From Aurelia coerulea (lineage: Eukaryota > Cnidaria > Scyphozoa > Semaeostomeae > Ulmaridae), in the NCBI GenBank assembly GCA_039566865.1, contig CM076945.1, positions 4,081,501 through 4,145,500 of the forward strand: DNA of 64,000 bases, given 5' to 3'. A program made the translations under genes and the position numbers. Position 1 is the stretch's first letter. Every line of letters starts with the position of its first letter. Positions 45,416 through 59,800 of this stretch are shown here, piece by piece. The notes beneath the pieces were generated by a model, which was not told where the DNA came from, did no database searches, and saw only the letters and a program-made list of their open reading frames with translations.

Positions 45416-48400
45416 CTAAAATGAATATAGAAACGGTGGCGGACTGGATCACTAACACGCAAGGACTACATACTGGATGCTCCAAAGTAAACTTCAAAGT
45501 TTTGAGAGCCCATCTTCTCAAAAAATTCGGAATCAAACCAACTTAAATTTGTTGAGATCCTAACCTGTGTAAAATCCATTGTGCACCAGGATTTAAGTTA
45601 CTACGTGAATATTTTACAGTATTTGATCTTCAAAGCCAATCATTAGACTTAATGTGGCTTAGCTAGAAGGACTGAGGCAAGCCTTTTGTATCTGATGTTC
45701 TCGATCGACGAAAACAATAGCAACGTAAGAAGTGCGTGTCAATCTTTTGGTTTTTGTTTAGATTATACTGCTACATCTCCGTTCATTGCTTAAATATGTT
45801 CTCAACCGATCAAAGAAAGTTTCATTTTGGCAATCTCTGCAGAGATTTCTGACAGCAAGAGCAATGTCAGTGATTTTTGCCATAACTTGCAAACAAGGAG
45901 GGCGTTTCGTTGATGATCAGGCCGATGAGAAGATTTCAAGTTAGTCTAACTATAAGACGAGAAAAAGGCCAACGAAAACAACCGGGGCCTCAACAATCCT
46001 AAATTTCGCCCCTCTCCCCTCCCCTAGCTAGGTTGCTGTCTAGCTAGGTTATTCCTGTCGAATAAAGCCTTACATCAAACTTCAACTTAAACTTATGTAT
46101 ACCATTAAGGAAAAAACTTACCACTCTAACGTCAACAGGTAAAAGGAATGGTAGGCCATCATCAGCATTCATAAGCTCTTCAAGAACCTTTGAACAAAGT
46201 CTTCTCTCATATCGACCAAAGGTGTCTGATTTCCTCCTACTACTGAATGCTGTTGGATCTCCAATTGATCGTCTTGACGAGATACCAGCCCTGGACGCTT
46301 TATTCTTCTCTGTGAAGGAAAAAATGGCATATCATACTTGTGTATAAAACGGGTGAATATATCAAAAAATCTTCTTAATATCAGGTACGGGAAAAATTCT
46401 CCTCAGAAGTTCATCAACAGATCAACAAACAATATAAATTCTGGTGCAATTTTTGTTTGCAATTAAAATAGTAAAGGGAATCTCAGCTCAGCCTTTGACA
46501 CAATTCCCTTAATTTGTCTCGTTTTGGAGTTATGTATTATTGTTGTATTATAGTTAAATCTATACTAGTTCAAATTTTGTGTATCCAAATTTTGCGGCAT
46601 CTACCTTGGTTTATTTACATTTGCGTATAGACAAATCAGCCATAGAACCTTCTTTACTTGCAATTGATTACAGCTGTGCACCACAGTAAATTCCCGCATA
46701 GAAGAACCTACAAAAAATTAGAACCTAGAGTTTTTCCTGAATTATGAACCTTGTAATTAAGAACCTGTTTCAGTTTGATGAAAAACATGTAGCAGGAGTA
46801 GCAAAGTTGATTTTGGATGGTCATTATTAGGTTCATTTTGGTCCTGTTGGCTGTTGAAGTTTGAATCTCCTCCCCTGCTGTTTGTAAGTTTAGAATTGGT
46901 AGTTAGGTACATTGTAACTTTGCTAAAACAAATAATAGAGCTGACCATCTTCGGTAAAGATTCTAAAATGGCATATGCAAGGCACTCTGAAGGTGTTGTG
47001 GCGCAGTGGTGCAGCCAGAACAGTCAGGCGGAGTGGGTTCGATACCCGGTAGGACCCCGCCACTTGAGCGTCATGACAAGGGGTCGCGGACTCGATTAGG
47101 TCTGTTCTATTTCTGCGATCCCAGCGCTTGGCGCTGAAAAACGCAACTTCACCTTCACCTTCACCTTCACTCTTCAAATAAGAGCCTTTATACCTTGAAC
47201 TTAGTCTCAGTACCTTCAAAATAAGAACCTATTTCAGCCTGGCGCTCAAAAAAGTAGGCTCTTATATGCGAGGATTTACCGTAGCAAACCAACACAAGCA
47301 ATGAATGCTATTGTTACAAAATATGCCTTTTGCTAAGTCTACAAACCTTGTTTCGAAGACTCAGCTTTTTGTCTTTTACTAGCAGCAGGTCCAGGTGAAG
47401 AATGTCTTTTCCTGTCTCTAGTTGTGGGTTTAGGAGGATCAGCTGATTTACGAGCTGGCTTTGCTTTCTTTGCTTGGCTTGCTTTTGCTTCAAGTTTGAT
47501 TCGCTTCTCTGAAAAACGAATGTTAATCCACATTAGAGAAAAACACTCACAATTACAGCAGTTGAAAATAAAGAATGATTTTGAAAAATGTCCATCATCA
47601 TCACCATCATTCGGTGACTGATCCATATAGAAGATTCGTCGTTATTTAGTTACGGTTTTCAGCTCCTCTAATGCATTCCTCGAAGTTTAGCTTTGTCCAT
47701 TCCATGATGTTCTTCATCCACGTTTTACGGATGAAGAACTACATCTTACATCTTTTCGCACATACTCTTCCTTTCAATAACAATTTTTGTATTTTGTCTT
47801 TTCTTCTTAAATGTCCAAAATATTGCGTGGTTCATTTCTAGTGACAGACCTTTCATTGACAAGTTTTAAAACATCCTCATTTGTAATGTGAGTTGTGTGT
47901 GACCTTAAGCATTTTTCGATACATCCATATTTCAAAACTGTTTATTTTCTTACATGTATCAGCGTTAAGCGTCCGGGTTTTACTTGCATATAAAAGTGTT
48001 GACAAAACATAGCATCTGGCTAAGCGTTTTCTTGTCTCGATCTCAATGTTCCTTGCAGTTAAAACATCACTCATATTTAGGAAAGACTGTTTTGCGAAGA
48101 AAAATTTCCACTTTTAAAGAAATGTCTCCACTGGCAAAAGCTCTATTATTGATTCAGTGAGATAATCCTTTAAGGGGGTTGTTTTAAATGGAAGCGAACG
48201 TATTGTAAATATTTCGACAACTTTATCTTCCAATCTAATCAATAGGAAACTTTGCAGCAACGGAATCAAATATAAGAGCTTCCCACGCCTTGCGAGTAAA
48301 CACTTTTCCCTTGTTGAAAAAGATAAATGCTTTCAGCGTCCTCATAGCTGAAACATAAATCGGGGAAATTTGCATCGAGTTGATCTAACTGACTATTTTA

Positions 48401-51400
48401 AGACAGCCGCCAATTTGTTCAAGAATTTTTGTAACGTCCGCAAATTCAGTCAAACTTCCTAATCCGGAAATTTAAGAAAACAGTTTAGATACATTTCCAT
48501 TAAAAACAAATCTGAGAATAAAAATCCTCAAATTGTTCAGGCTACAAGTTGTTTCAAAAAATAAGAACTATCCATTTATGTTATGGATATGTTATGTTTG
48601 GGATTATAAATAGCAAAAAATTTGGGAGTAAAACAAAGAAGCTTCTTCGGGACACATCACTTCCTAGAAGTCTCATATACTTCAAACCGAAATATTTTTG
48701 TTTTTCTCGAGCGCTCTAGTAAATCCGTTTCTTCTCTAAGAAATCTCATACCCTTTTTGAGGGAGTGATACACCCCTCCTCGGAAGCTTCTTAAATGTGT
48801 ACCTTTTTCACGCTCAATGGTTTGTACTCTCCTCGCTTTCGGTAAATCAGAGTCTGCTCCAGTGCAAACTTGGCAAGACCAGTCTCCTCTCGGAGCTTTT
48901 CTGATAGGTGGGTAAACACAGCCTACATGGAAAGCTCTTGAGCAAATATCACAGCAGAGTAAATCACCAAGTTCTTCACAAACAGAGCAGAAATCGTTAT
49001 GCACATCCACTGGTTCTTCATCTGTTGAAAGAAAGTAATACTGTCTTAGAGTCAAACCACAACAAGCCATTGTGGTCAATAAAAATTCGACGAAGAGATA
49101 TCAAATCAATAAAAAATTCACCGCTGCAATTTCTAAGCACTGTCGTCGAAATTCGATGTTCACATTTCAGTGGCATTCGGCCGTTAGCTTGAGAGAGACC
49201 CCCTGCCCCTCCACCGCTTAGCGCCCATGTCGTAAATCTTAGTAGAAAGCTAAAGGTCTAGAACAGTTAGGCCTAGGCTACCGATAGTCTGCCAACTTTC
49301 GCAAGGTCGTCTCAATATATGCTTTCTTAATCGCAAATCAGTGGAAGTAGTTTTAGTGGAAGCAATAAAGTCAGTGGAAATAATAAAGGAGAATTGTTTT
49401 GATAAACATTTCTGTACTTAACATTTAAGCAACCAAAAATTCAGCGATATTTCAAGTTTACGGTGAACAGTTTTTACCGAAATTAAATCCACGAATACTG
49501 TACAGTGCAAGCTTTTCCATCTGGGCTATCAGCTGTTATTGCCTTTAGGAGCTTCAGAAACCAATTTCACCGTAAATTTAATTTGTTAACCAATAAACCC
49601 TGTCTGGCACTTCCGCAAAAGAGATGTAATCTCTTCATTATCGATTTTACTTTGCTAAGCACTTTAAAATTTGTCAGTCGAGACCAAAAAATACAACTCT
49701 GTCTTGGGCGTGTAATGTGTTACTTCCTATTTGGTAGAAGCCTCGTTCGAAAGACGGAAATTCATCCTTAACCTGCTACCAAGTGTGAGCATTGACGTTT
49801 TGATTTGTAGCACAGCTCAATGTAGCACTGAGTTTGCGAAAAATAGCTTGAGCGTTTGCTAATTTACTTCAGGAATTTGCTAAGGCTACAAGGCAACAGC
49901 TACGGTTTAGAGGTGGAGGCAAATTTAAACTTTCAAGAGTAATATTTCAACTCTCAAAACAAAGCTAAATTTTCAACACCAGGCCAGATTGAATCTGTTC
50001 GCATTCTTTGGGACACCCAGTATAGATTTCTGTGTTGGTTTTTCTTGGGCGCTTACAGCGTTACTTCCTACTTGGTCACTTGATTTGCCGAAGAAAATAT
50101 AACGGGATAACATAAGCCACCTACGCGTTGAGATTCGTAGCCGCATAACTCAACTCTGCACAGTAAACTATTGATGGCAATAGACCTTTTAGCTATTCTA
50201 CAAAAGAGCCTGGATCGAGCGTTATTTTTATACAATTTTATACGTCAGGTTCGATCGAGAGTCGTTGGAGCTACTTATCACTATTGTGCACATTCGAAAA
50301 TTCATCAAAATGTATCAGTAGATCGTTCGATTCGAACGTTGTTTTAGAATAGCTAAAAGGTCTATTCAACGGTCAGAAATAAAAAAATACTTCGTAACAA
50401 ATACCTATACCTTAACATTCGTCAATTTTTATTTGCAGGCTGGCTACTACTAAAATCTCACAATAAATTACCAAATACAACAGGCAGCGAGCAAGCAAGC
50501 AATCAATTAATCACTTCATCAACCAACCAATCAATAAATCACCAAAGCAATGAATCGATTAATCAATCAATCAATAAATAAATCAATCAATCAATCACTT
50601 CATCAACCAACCAATCAATAAATCACCAAAGCAAAGAATTTATAGATTAATCAATTAATCAATCAATCACTTGATCAATCAATAACACTTACCTGATTCT
50701 TCTTCTTCGCTCTCGTGATCATCACTATCATTTTCCTCGACTTCTTCCTCTTCTGATTCATCACTTGATTGACTTTCAACCACATCTTCAACATACTCTT
50801 CCAATTTCGATGGCCGTTTCCTCGCCCTTTGTGTGCGTTTTGGTTCTTTCGGGCGGCAGTCAACACAAAACCAATCTCCTACTGGAATCTTCTTCACTGG
50901 TGGCTTCAAGCAGTACATGTGAAAGCCTCTATCACAACCATCACATAGCAGCATTTTCTCTGCATCTCCTGCGGAAAAGGAATAATGTTTCGTTAAAGGG
51001 GCTCCGTCGCCAAAAAACAATAAACAAATCCGCAAACTCGCACGTGTCACCAATTATCCATTGTTCATCCATTGTTTTCTGCAGTTTGTTTGGTGGCTTG
51101 GGTGAAAGCGACTGTTAAAAATCCACTTATATCCCAGCAATCGTAGAAGATATGAATGTTTGGCTTTTTCCTTAGGGGCCGATTACATGGAGCGGGCTAG
51201 CCCGGTTAGCCGAGATGAAGGTTTTCACCCGGGATCCCGGGGTTAATAGAAGTTACAATGTTTCGTATATTTTCGATTATATGGCAAGCGGGCTGGCCCG
51301 GTTAGCCGAGATCCCGTCTGCTGCCTACCGGGCTAGCCCGGCAAAACGGGCTGAGAGTTGCACATTTTTCTCATGTAATCGATTTCAGACCGGGCTGGCC

Positions 51401-54400
51401 CGGCAAAGCGGGCTGAGAATTCTGCAACGCATGCGATTTATGAACAGATTATACTATCATGGCGCCAAATATTTTACAGCCCAGGCTGGCTTTCTCCATG
51501 TAATCGTTCGATCATCTCAGGCCTTTTAGGAGAGCCAGCCCGCTTAACCGGGCCAGCCCGTTCCATGTAATCAGGCCCTTAGTGAAGTACAATGATTTAT
51601 ATCCAAACAGCAACTTTCATTTTGAAAAAAATGGGAAAATCCTATGTGATATTACCTTTCAAAAAACTGCAAAAATCATCGTTTCGTTTACATTTTGACG
51701 ACGGAGCCCCTTTAATACACATAGAACGTTATTTGTTCTCGGTGAATGGCACATGCTACTTTGCATACGAAACTAGTTTTTAAGTATTATTATTATTTAT
51801 TATTATCCATTTATTTAAAGTAGGCATAAACATAAGTAGCTAGAATAAAAGCTAATTCAAGCCTACTACAAAGTAAAATTGTTTAAAATAGAAAAAACAT
51901 ATCTATAATGCGGAATAATTAGATACAAATACATATATACAGATTTTTACAATGTTTTTACGTTATTTTTAATATTTACAATGCAACCAATTTTATCCGC
52001 TCAAGTAGTTTCACGATGGCCAAAAAGTTGGTGGTTGAGAATGGCCAAGTAACCTTTTGACCGTTATATACAAACATAATCAACGTCTGACTGATGTTCA
52101 AAACTTTTGTTATTATATTTGAGAAATATGCAAAAAAGTAATATAATTCCATTATGTTTGTGATGAAAACAAATCAGAACATTTCTTGAAAATCCACAAA
52201 AATTCAATTATGATACCGATCTTGAATATTTCTTTCGAACATTGTGCCTTACAAGCTACCTGGCCAAAAAGGATATCAAATTGAGATCATTACAGTAGAG
52301 ACGCAAATAGAAGAACCTAGTTTTATAAGAAGCTTAAGGCTGAAATTCCATGATTAGAACTTTTAAACGAGAACCCACAAGAGGCTGACATTTCTAGGGG
52401 TTCTTTTAAAATGGTTTGAAAAATGGTAATTTACTTGACTGCTGCAAAATCTTTCATAATAAAAATTTTATTGAAAAAAATATATTGAAAAACAATGCAA
52501 GTAATAAGCACCTTTTCAAGAACCGTATCCCCTGGACTTGATTATGGCATCAGTTAATCAAGAACCTCATTCAGGCTGCCTTAAGGAAACCTAGGTTCTT
52601 TTATGCGGGTCTGTATCAAAGTGAATTTCTAGTATGCATCCTCCTATCACTTAAACTCGTTGCTTGTCCTTGATCTATTCTCGAAAGTATGGCTTTTTAG
52701 AGTACAAGTTCATCATCCTTTCCTGTTGCAATAACAAATTATCTCTGATAGCATAGGCTCCAAATCTTTATCTCGGCGTAAAAATAATAATAATAAAAGG
52801 TGGGTGTAAAATTCAATAACCCATTTCTTCTGATTGAATGGCTTGAAAGAAACTTTAGATACGTATCTATAAATCTACCGTTGGACTTTTCAGAAATTTT
52901 GAATATTTTTGGAAATTACAGCGTATCTTACATTTCAACTCATTTGAGGATGTGACGTCATCAAATTTCTAAATCATAAACCAGATGAGTGACAGACTTT
53001 TGCTTGACACCATATTGTAGGCATTTATGAACTATGGTTTCCTTCGAAATTATTTCATGTTACGTCAAGCTGTTTAGAAATTACGATGATTTTAAGTTTT
53101 TTTGAAAATTTTCTTTGAATTCTTGAAAAAGAAGAAAAACACTCTAATTCTGAAATTATTGAAGATTTCAGAAAATTCCAACGATAGAATTATAGAGAAT
53201 TAGCTAAAGTTTCTTTGAAGTCATTCAGTTCAAAGAAATAGGTCACTCAATTTTACACCAGCCTTTTTAAAGATTTGGAACCTATGCTATCTCTGATGGA
53301 CATGAAATGATATAAGATTACGAACCTTTCTTCCTACAAAGTCTACATCTTGCATTTAGCACTGATTTATCCCACATAACTGATCGATCAAGTGTATTCA
53401 AATGAATAAAAATCTGTGAGAAATTCGTAGCTGCGTTGAGAGAAGATTCCCATCGTTCTAAGCACGTGATTTCCTTCTTGAGAGCTTCGTCTGATGCATC
53501 AGAAGTAACACTCTTAACATCATCATCCATTCCTGCCTGTTCGTCATTTTGATCAGCCTCTGGTTTATTTGATGCTAGCTTTTTCTTGCTGCCAGAACTA
53601 TCGCGTTTTGATTGTTCGGCTTTGCCATGAAATTCCACGTGCGCAGCTTCGATCATTTCTCGAATACGCTCTTTCTTCGTTTCTTCGTCTTCGCCTAGCG
53701 GTGGTTTTAAATATTTCTGGTCAATTCCTTTTTCGATCTAGGAGAAAGCGATGAAGCATTTCATGTTTCAAGACGACAAATTTGAACAAATAACTTCCTT
53801 TTAAATTTTGGCAAAAATAGATCTGACATTTGAAATAAAATCCAACTCCGAGGCAAAGTAAGTGAATAAGAAGCTTATATTTTAATATCCATAAAAATAC
53901 AACCACCCATAAATTTTCTTCATACTACACAGGTAAAAAAGGGACTGCAATCGGACGGATGGTGTGATCCGACAGTCTGTACAATCGCACGTATAATCCG
54001 ACGATTCTTGTCGATTTTTCAGAAAGTAGAATCGGATACACAATCAGACAACTGATTTCGAATTATAGTGGAATCAGACCTTCTGTTAGCCTGTCAACCA
54101 GACCCAATTTTTTGAAATCGGGTCTGGCTTCAGTAGAATCGGACACGTTGATGAATCATTTGTAAAATCGGACGTTCTTTAAAATCGAACGGATCAATAA
54201 TCAAATGGAAGGTGGGTCGTTTGCATAATTGGACACCAAAAGATTCGATGTGGAATACGACGTTCTGTAAAATCAAAAGAAACAAAAGTTGACAACTCTA
54301 CCAGGTGAGTAAATGGATAGCCATCGATGGGGCGTCATCGATGGGGACATCGATGGAGCGTCTTTCTGCCTACACTTTGGCGAGAATATGCACAAGCATG

Positions 54401-56827
54401 AAAGAAGCTTTACCATGGTATTAATGATAAGATCATATAAAAAATAGCATTTTTAAAATGATAGCAAAAAGCTTTACCATGGTGATAAGAAATAAAAAAT
54501 GATAAAAAGTTGCAGAGCCCCAACATAAAATTGCAAAATCCATACCTCAAACAAAGTCAAAGCAAGCTCCTTCACCCTGGCATTCAACATCGGAGTAGCA
54601 ACTGGTGTATTACATCTCGAATTTTCTTCTTTGACAGCATTCTGTTCCATAAACCTCAATGGCAAAGTCTTGAATGAGCCCTTTGGAATGATTGATGAAT
54701 CTGCAGTACCAAGATTAATATCATCATTCAGCTCGCTTTCCTTGGATTGTTTAATCTGTCCTGCTGAGGACATTTGATCCAAATCATCCGCAACCTTATC
54801 TACATCCATTGCCATACTGTCGTCAGCAGTATCCTTTTCATGCGGGCCAACCCCGTTCTCGATTGCACCATCTTCCTTCTTCAACTCCCCCGCGAGGCTT
54901 TCTGGCTTTGCATTCAGTTCCCCTTCCACAGGAATCCCACCTTTGCCCCACAACAGATCATTTATCTTGTTGGCAATGCCCTCTCTCCATTCTTCTCTGT
55001 TCTCAACTTTGATAATTCCTAGACTTGCCTGCCATAATCTTTCTTCAAAATCCAATAACTGGTCACGCAAATTCGCCTCTAAGAAGTCTTCGATATTCCT
55101 AAACAATGACTTATCGATCATATCTCCTTTTGGTGGCCTAACTTTCGTTGGTTTGTCCTCAACGGTCTCGATACTTAGCAGCTTGCAGTTATCAATACCG
55201 GTGTATAAATTGTCCATCATCTTCTCTAACTTTGTCTTTAAATTCATCTCACGAGCCCCCCGTGTGTTCATACCATCAACTAAAGCATCTAACTGTTCAC
55301 GAGCAGTGTAAGCTGACCATAACTGCATGGGCTTATGCGCGTAACAACGGGGGTCGATACCCTTCTGAACACCCTCTAACGCAGTGCTAACAAGTTTGCT
55401 CTGTGACACATAGCATAGTCTTTCTTCGTTCACTCTGCAACGATATCTCAAAAACAGTTGATCAGTAACAGGTTTGCCTGAGTTCCTTAAGTCGATTATA
55501 TCAGTGAGAGGTATTTTAGGAAAATTTTCTTTGTTGCGTTGCTCTTGTTCTTTGTCATCAGTACTGTCTGCAACACTGTCAACATCACCCTGGGAATTGA
55601 AAAGATCGAAGGTAATGAGCAAGTTTGAGAATACAACAAAAGTTCAAAGCAGTGCCCAGTAACTTCTACCACAACAAATGAAGATATTTGAAATCCGAGG
55701 AGTACCAGGAAATTCCTTTCCACAGCATAAACTCGTGGCAATCAGAAACTTAGAAATTGCAGAAAGCTACAAATGTTACGTTATCATTTTTTTTCTCAAA
55801 GTTAACATGAGCAGCAAGAAAACTTCTGTGAAATGAACTGTTTTCAAAGGCAGAGAATTTGAAGAAACTAATTTGCAAGTAAATATTGGCCTACGGCAGA
55901 ATCAAAATGCTCTTGCAGCACCTTAGTCTTGCACATTTGAGAAAGCTCTTCCTTCTTCTAAATAATTCAGATTACTGCCAGATGCGGCAAAAAACTTTCT
56001 GCAGTAAGGAATAGCCTCCTGGCGCTTGCAAGCTTAAGATAAAACAAAAACATAGGGATTTTACAACAGGCAAACATCCATTGGAAAGACAAAATTTTGC
56101 TCTATGATTGGAGCAAAGAATGTTATTAACAGACAGCATCGCACGTAGCCAGCACGTTCTGACTTCTATTGCCTCAAAGAAAATCGTTCTGTGACTTTAT
56201 AACCTGTGAAAGTGTTTGAAAACTGTCATACTACTATTTCTTACATGACATTTAAAAGCCTTGGTTATCACGCGTGGAAATGCGATGAATGCAACTGCAG
56301 ATTATGCAAGACTTTTGTAGCACAGGTCGGGTTCTTGAATTGATCTTGTTTTAATTATATTCAAAATTCACCTGTAAATATGAATCATATGCATATATAG
56401 TTGTTATTTATTGTCAAATTCATCAGAATAATTTTGCTTTGTAATCAATAATAAATTCTTTTTCTTTTGCTTTTTGTCTTTGTAGGCATCAATTAGCCGT
56501 AATCACTTTTAAACGCCTACTACAAATAATAGCAATGGAAACTTTTTATTCCCTACAAATACTACGATACATGATGACACCCATCACTCTCAATTATTGC
56601 TGTGCATGATAGGGGAAATTTACAAATAAGTTCGAAAAGTATGATTAAAATGTTCCTTAAAATAAATTCAAAAATCTACAGCTAATACGTCCGAAATAGA
56701 ATGTTTGTCCACATCTTGATAGGTAAAAGAACTTTTAAAACGTTAGCAGTTCTGGACTAGCCCACTCACTGTCTCTCTTACAAAATATATAGTATGTACA
56801 ACGTATGCAGATGGTTATGGGTTTTCT

Positions 56828-56887
<60 letters not shown>

Positions 56888-59800
56888 TCGGATCTTATCA
56901 ACCAGCGGAGAAAAGATTTTCGGAATGTTTCGGCTTCTAAACAAGATGTTACCTTTGATACTCCATCTTCTGCAAGATCGACCTCCACTTCATCATCCTC
57001 TTCATCGACAACATACTCAGCTAACTTTCTCCCAACATCATCAGCCTCAATAAGCAATCCATCAACATATCTGAATGACCAATACCGACTGTAAATCCTA
57101 TCAAGGCCCAAAGGAGCTTCCGACCGAATTGAGGAATGTTTGACGATCTCTTCGATAAGTTCTTTCTCTTTATTTTTAAATTGTTCTCTTTTGCGAAGTT
57201 CTGCCTCTTTCTCTTCTTGGGTTTGCTCCTCTTTTTTTGTTTCCGTATCTGCAACCATCTCGACATCTTGCTCGACTTTAGAATCTTGTGATTGACTGTT
57301 TTCTGCTGGCTCAGCCTTGTTCTCAGTGTGTTTTGGTTTTCGCCCTCGCTTCTTTTTCTCCATGACCTTTTCCTCTCTAAAGAAAAAAATTCACAAACTT
57401 GAATCTTACATGGGAGGTACCATATAGTTTTTTACCTGTTTGATGGTTCGATTCAAAAATTGTTTTTTGTTCAATCAATCATCCATATCTAAGTTCATCC
57501 TAGCCTACGAGTAGACCCATTATCCTAAAGAATAAAGGGTCTACGAAATAAGAGATACCGCTTGCTACGGCTGCCAATTAATTATGTTAATCCTCTATTC
57601 AAATAATATATGAAACCCGTCTAAACAAAGGCTGCATAAATTAAGTTCTACAAATCTGGAACTGTATAGTAGCAAGCTTTCGTTCATTAATACGTAGACC
57701 CTTTCTCCAGTTGGATAATGGGTCTACTCGTAGGCTAAGTTCATCCTTGACTAAAAGAAACAATTCTTTAAAAGGTACAACAGTAGCCTCACTACAAAAG
57801 GACCCTCAACTTACGCTCATCTCATTGAAGTGAATTGATGTTGTTGTCGTGCCAGTGAGGCAAAGATGACTTAGGCCATGTCCGTTTCTGGAAGCGTATG
57901 GACATGAGTCGTAGTTATAGCGTCTGTCAGTCTATCAATAGCAATAACTACGAACCTGTAATCAGTCTGGTACGTACAACAGTTCATTTTCTAGGTGCTG
58001 GAAAGTTCAGTTTGTCCTATTCAAATTGAAAACTTCAGGCTGTTTCTGTCATCTTCATTTATATGTTATGAATTACTTCAAAATTAATCACATTTTTCCC
58101 AAACTACATCAAACTGATCAGTAAATTCATTAAAAATTGCAGCAACATATTGAGAGTACACCCTTGAAATCAAACAAAAGCTTCAACGAAACGAACAGCT
58201 CAAAATTTCAAAAACTGATTGCTTGGTTTGCAGTATGATCTGATTTGCAGTAGATCCACTTTTCAGACTCATTCGGTACAGAACCAAGTCACTACATTAT
58301 TCAATATTCTAGGGGTGCCATCGTAGAAGGGGGAGCTCTTCTTGGGGTGGAGTCTGGAAGATTCTTGTGAACGAGGGAGCTCAGTATCCCCTAAAGGGGC
58401 TTCGTCTCCAAATTTTTGTCAAAACGATGATTTTGCAGTTATTTTGAACGGCAATATCCCACAGCCTGTTCATCTGTTTTCAAAATGAAAGCATTATTTT
58501 GAAGAGGAATCTTTGCACTTCACAAAGGAACAAACCAAACATTCATATCCCTTACGATTGCTCCGATAAACGTGGATTTTTGAAAGTTACTTACTTTGAA
58601 AGTATTTTTGAAGCTACTACTGCAGAAAACGATGGACACGTGCCTAAAACAATATTGTTTACAGATTTGTTTACAATGTGGCGACGGAGCTCCTTTAACA
58701 ACCTCATAAACATCTGCAGGGCTTCTTGAGCAAAGTCTGAGGCCCTTTTCTGAGCTATATTATATGCTCATGAATTACGTAATAACCTACTTTTCGTCTT
58801 GCGTATTCGCTTGGCTCGATTCTCCCGTAGTTTCTTTGTCTTTCTTGTTCTTTGATTCACCCTCCCTTGCTTCTTTTTCCTTCTTCCTCTTTTCAATTTC
58901 TTCACGTCTTTTTGCACTTTCCTCCATCCTCTTTCGCCAGCGCTCTGCTGAATCCAGCTTCCGTCTCTTATGCTCAGCATTTTGTAGCTCCCTAAGTTTC
59001 CTCTTCAGTTCTTTCACCCTAAAATAGCAAATTTTGTGAAACACAGCTCAGTTATCGCGGTAGAAATCTCTTACACTCAAGCTGTAAACAAAATATTGCA
59101 CTTAACTCTCGCTGATTAAAAGGCAATGCAATTTTTGGATCTAGTGTGCCTAGGCCTTCTTTTATCAACCTTGAAACTGCAACGATTAAATCGTTCCTAA
59201 ACTGACAAACAAAATAGGTTGAATGAAAGATAAAGACCAATTTCTTCTTGCAAAATTTCTTTCTACCGGGTGAGTCAGAAAAAACGTGGGGTGTTTGGCG
59301 GACTGTGACGTCGCGTTTAGCCATCCGACCGTTGTGAACTAAATTATTCCGTGCAGCCATTAATCGGACTTAGATCATAAATCTTTCCCCATCGAAATCG
59401 GTCATGTGATGCATTATTTGAAATATATTTTCTTCCTAAGACTTTGTATGGGAGTCTTGCAAACTGAGGAAGCCTTTAACCAAGCCCTTTCTGCATTTTA
59501 GCCTTGCTAAACCTGCAGGTACACGTGGTATTATCAGGGGAGAATGAAACAGTTTGGAAATAGTGTTTTCTCCCCTGGGATGCCTTGTCATAACTTGTCC
59601 TGCGAAGAGAATAAGTTTGAGAGACAGTAAAAACGCATGCTTCTTTGCGTTGTAAAAGATATTTCTTCAACAAGATCAACGCACTGTATCATGACAAAAC
59701 TATTTCAGTCACCCCTTATAATAATACGTCGTGTACCTGCAGTTTTGGCAAGGGTAAAATGCTGAAGGGACTCTCTGGACTCTATCAAAGATTTCATCAG

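Noticed and set aside
47000..47075. Functional tRNA gene
   Set aside because: A and B boxes are present but the acceptor and anticodon stems do not pair, and the sequence continues into a SINE body and tail.
56815..56900. Poly-Ile C-terminus for the WAKZ exon
   Set aside because: It is read-through past a good donor into an (AAT)n microsatellite; the next exon joins in phase at 55589.
59052..59679. Minus-strand open frames as exons between BAZ1A exons
   Set aside because: They fall in the arms of the 59266-59998 mariner-like element or in its flank, and the BAZ1A phases are already satisfied without them.
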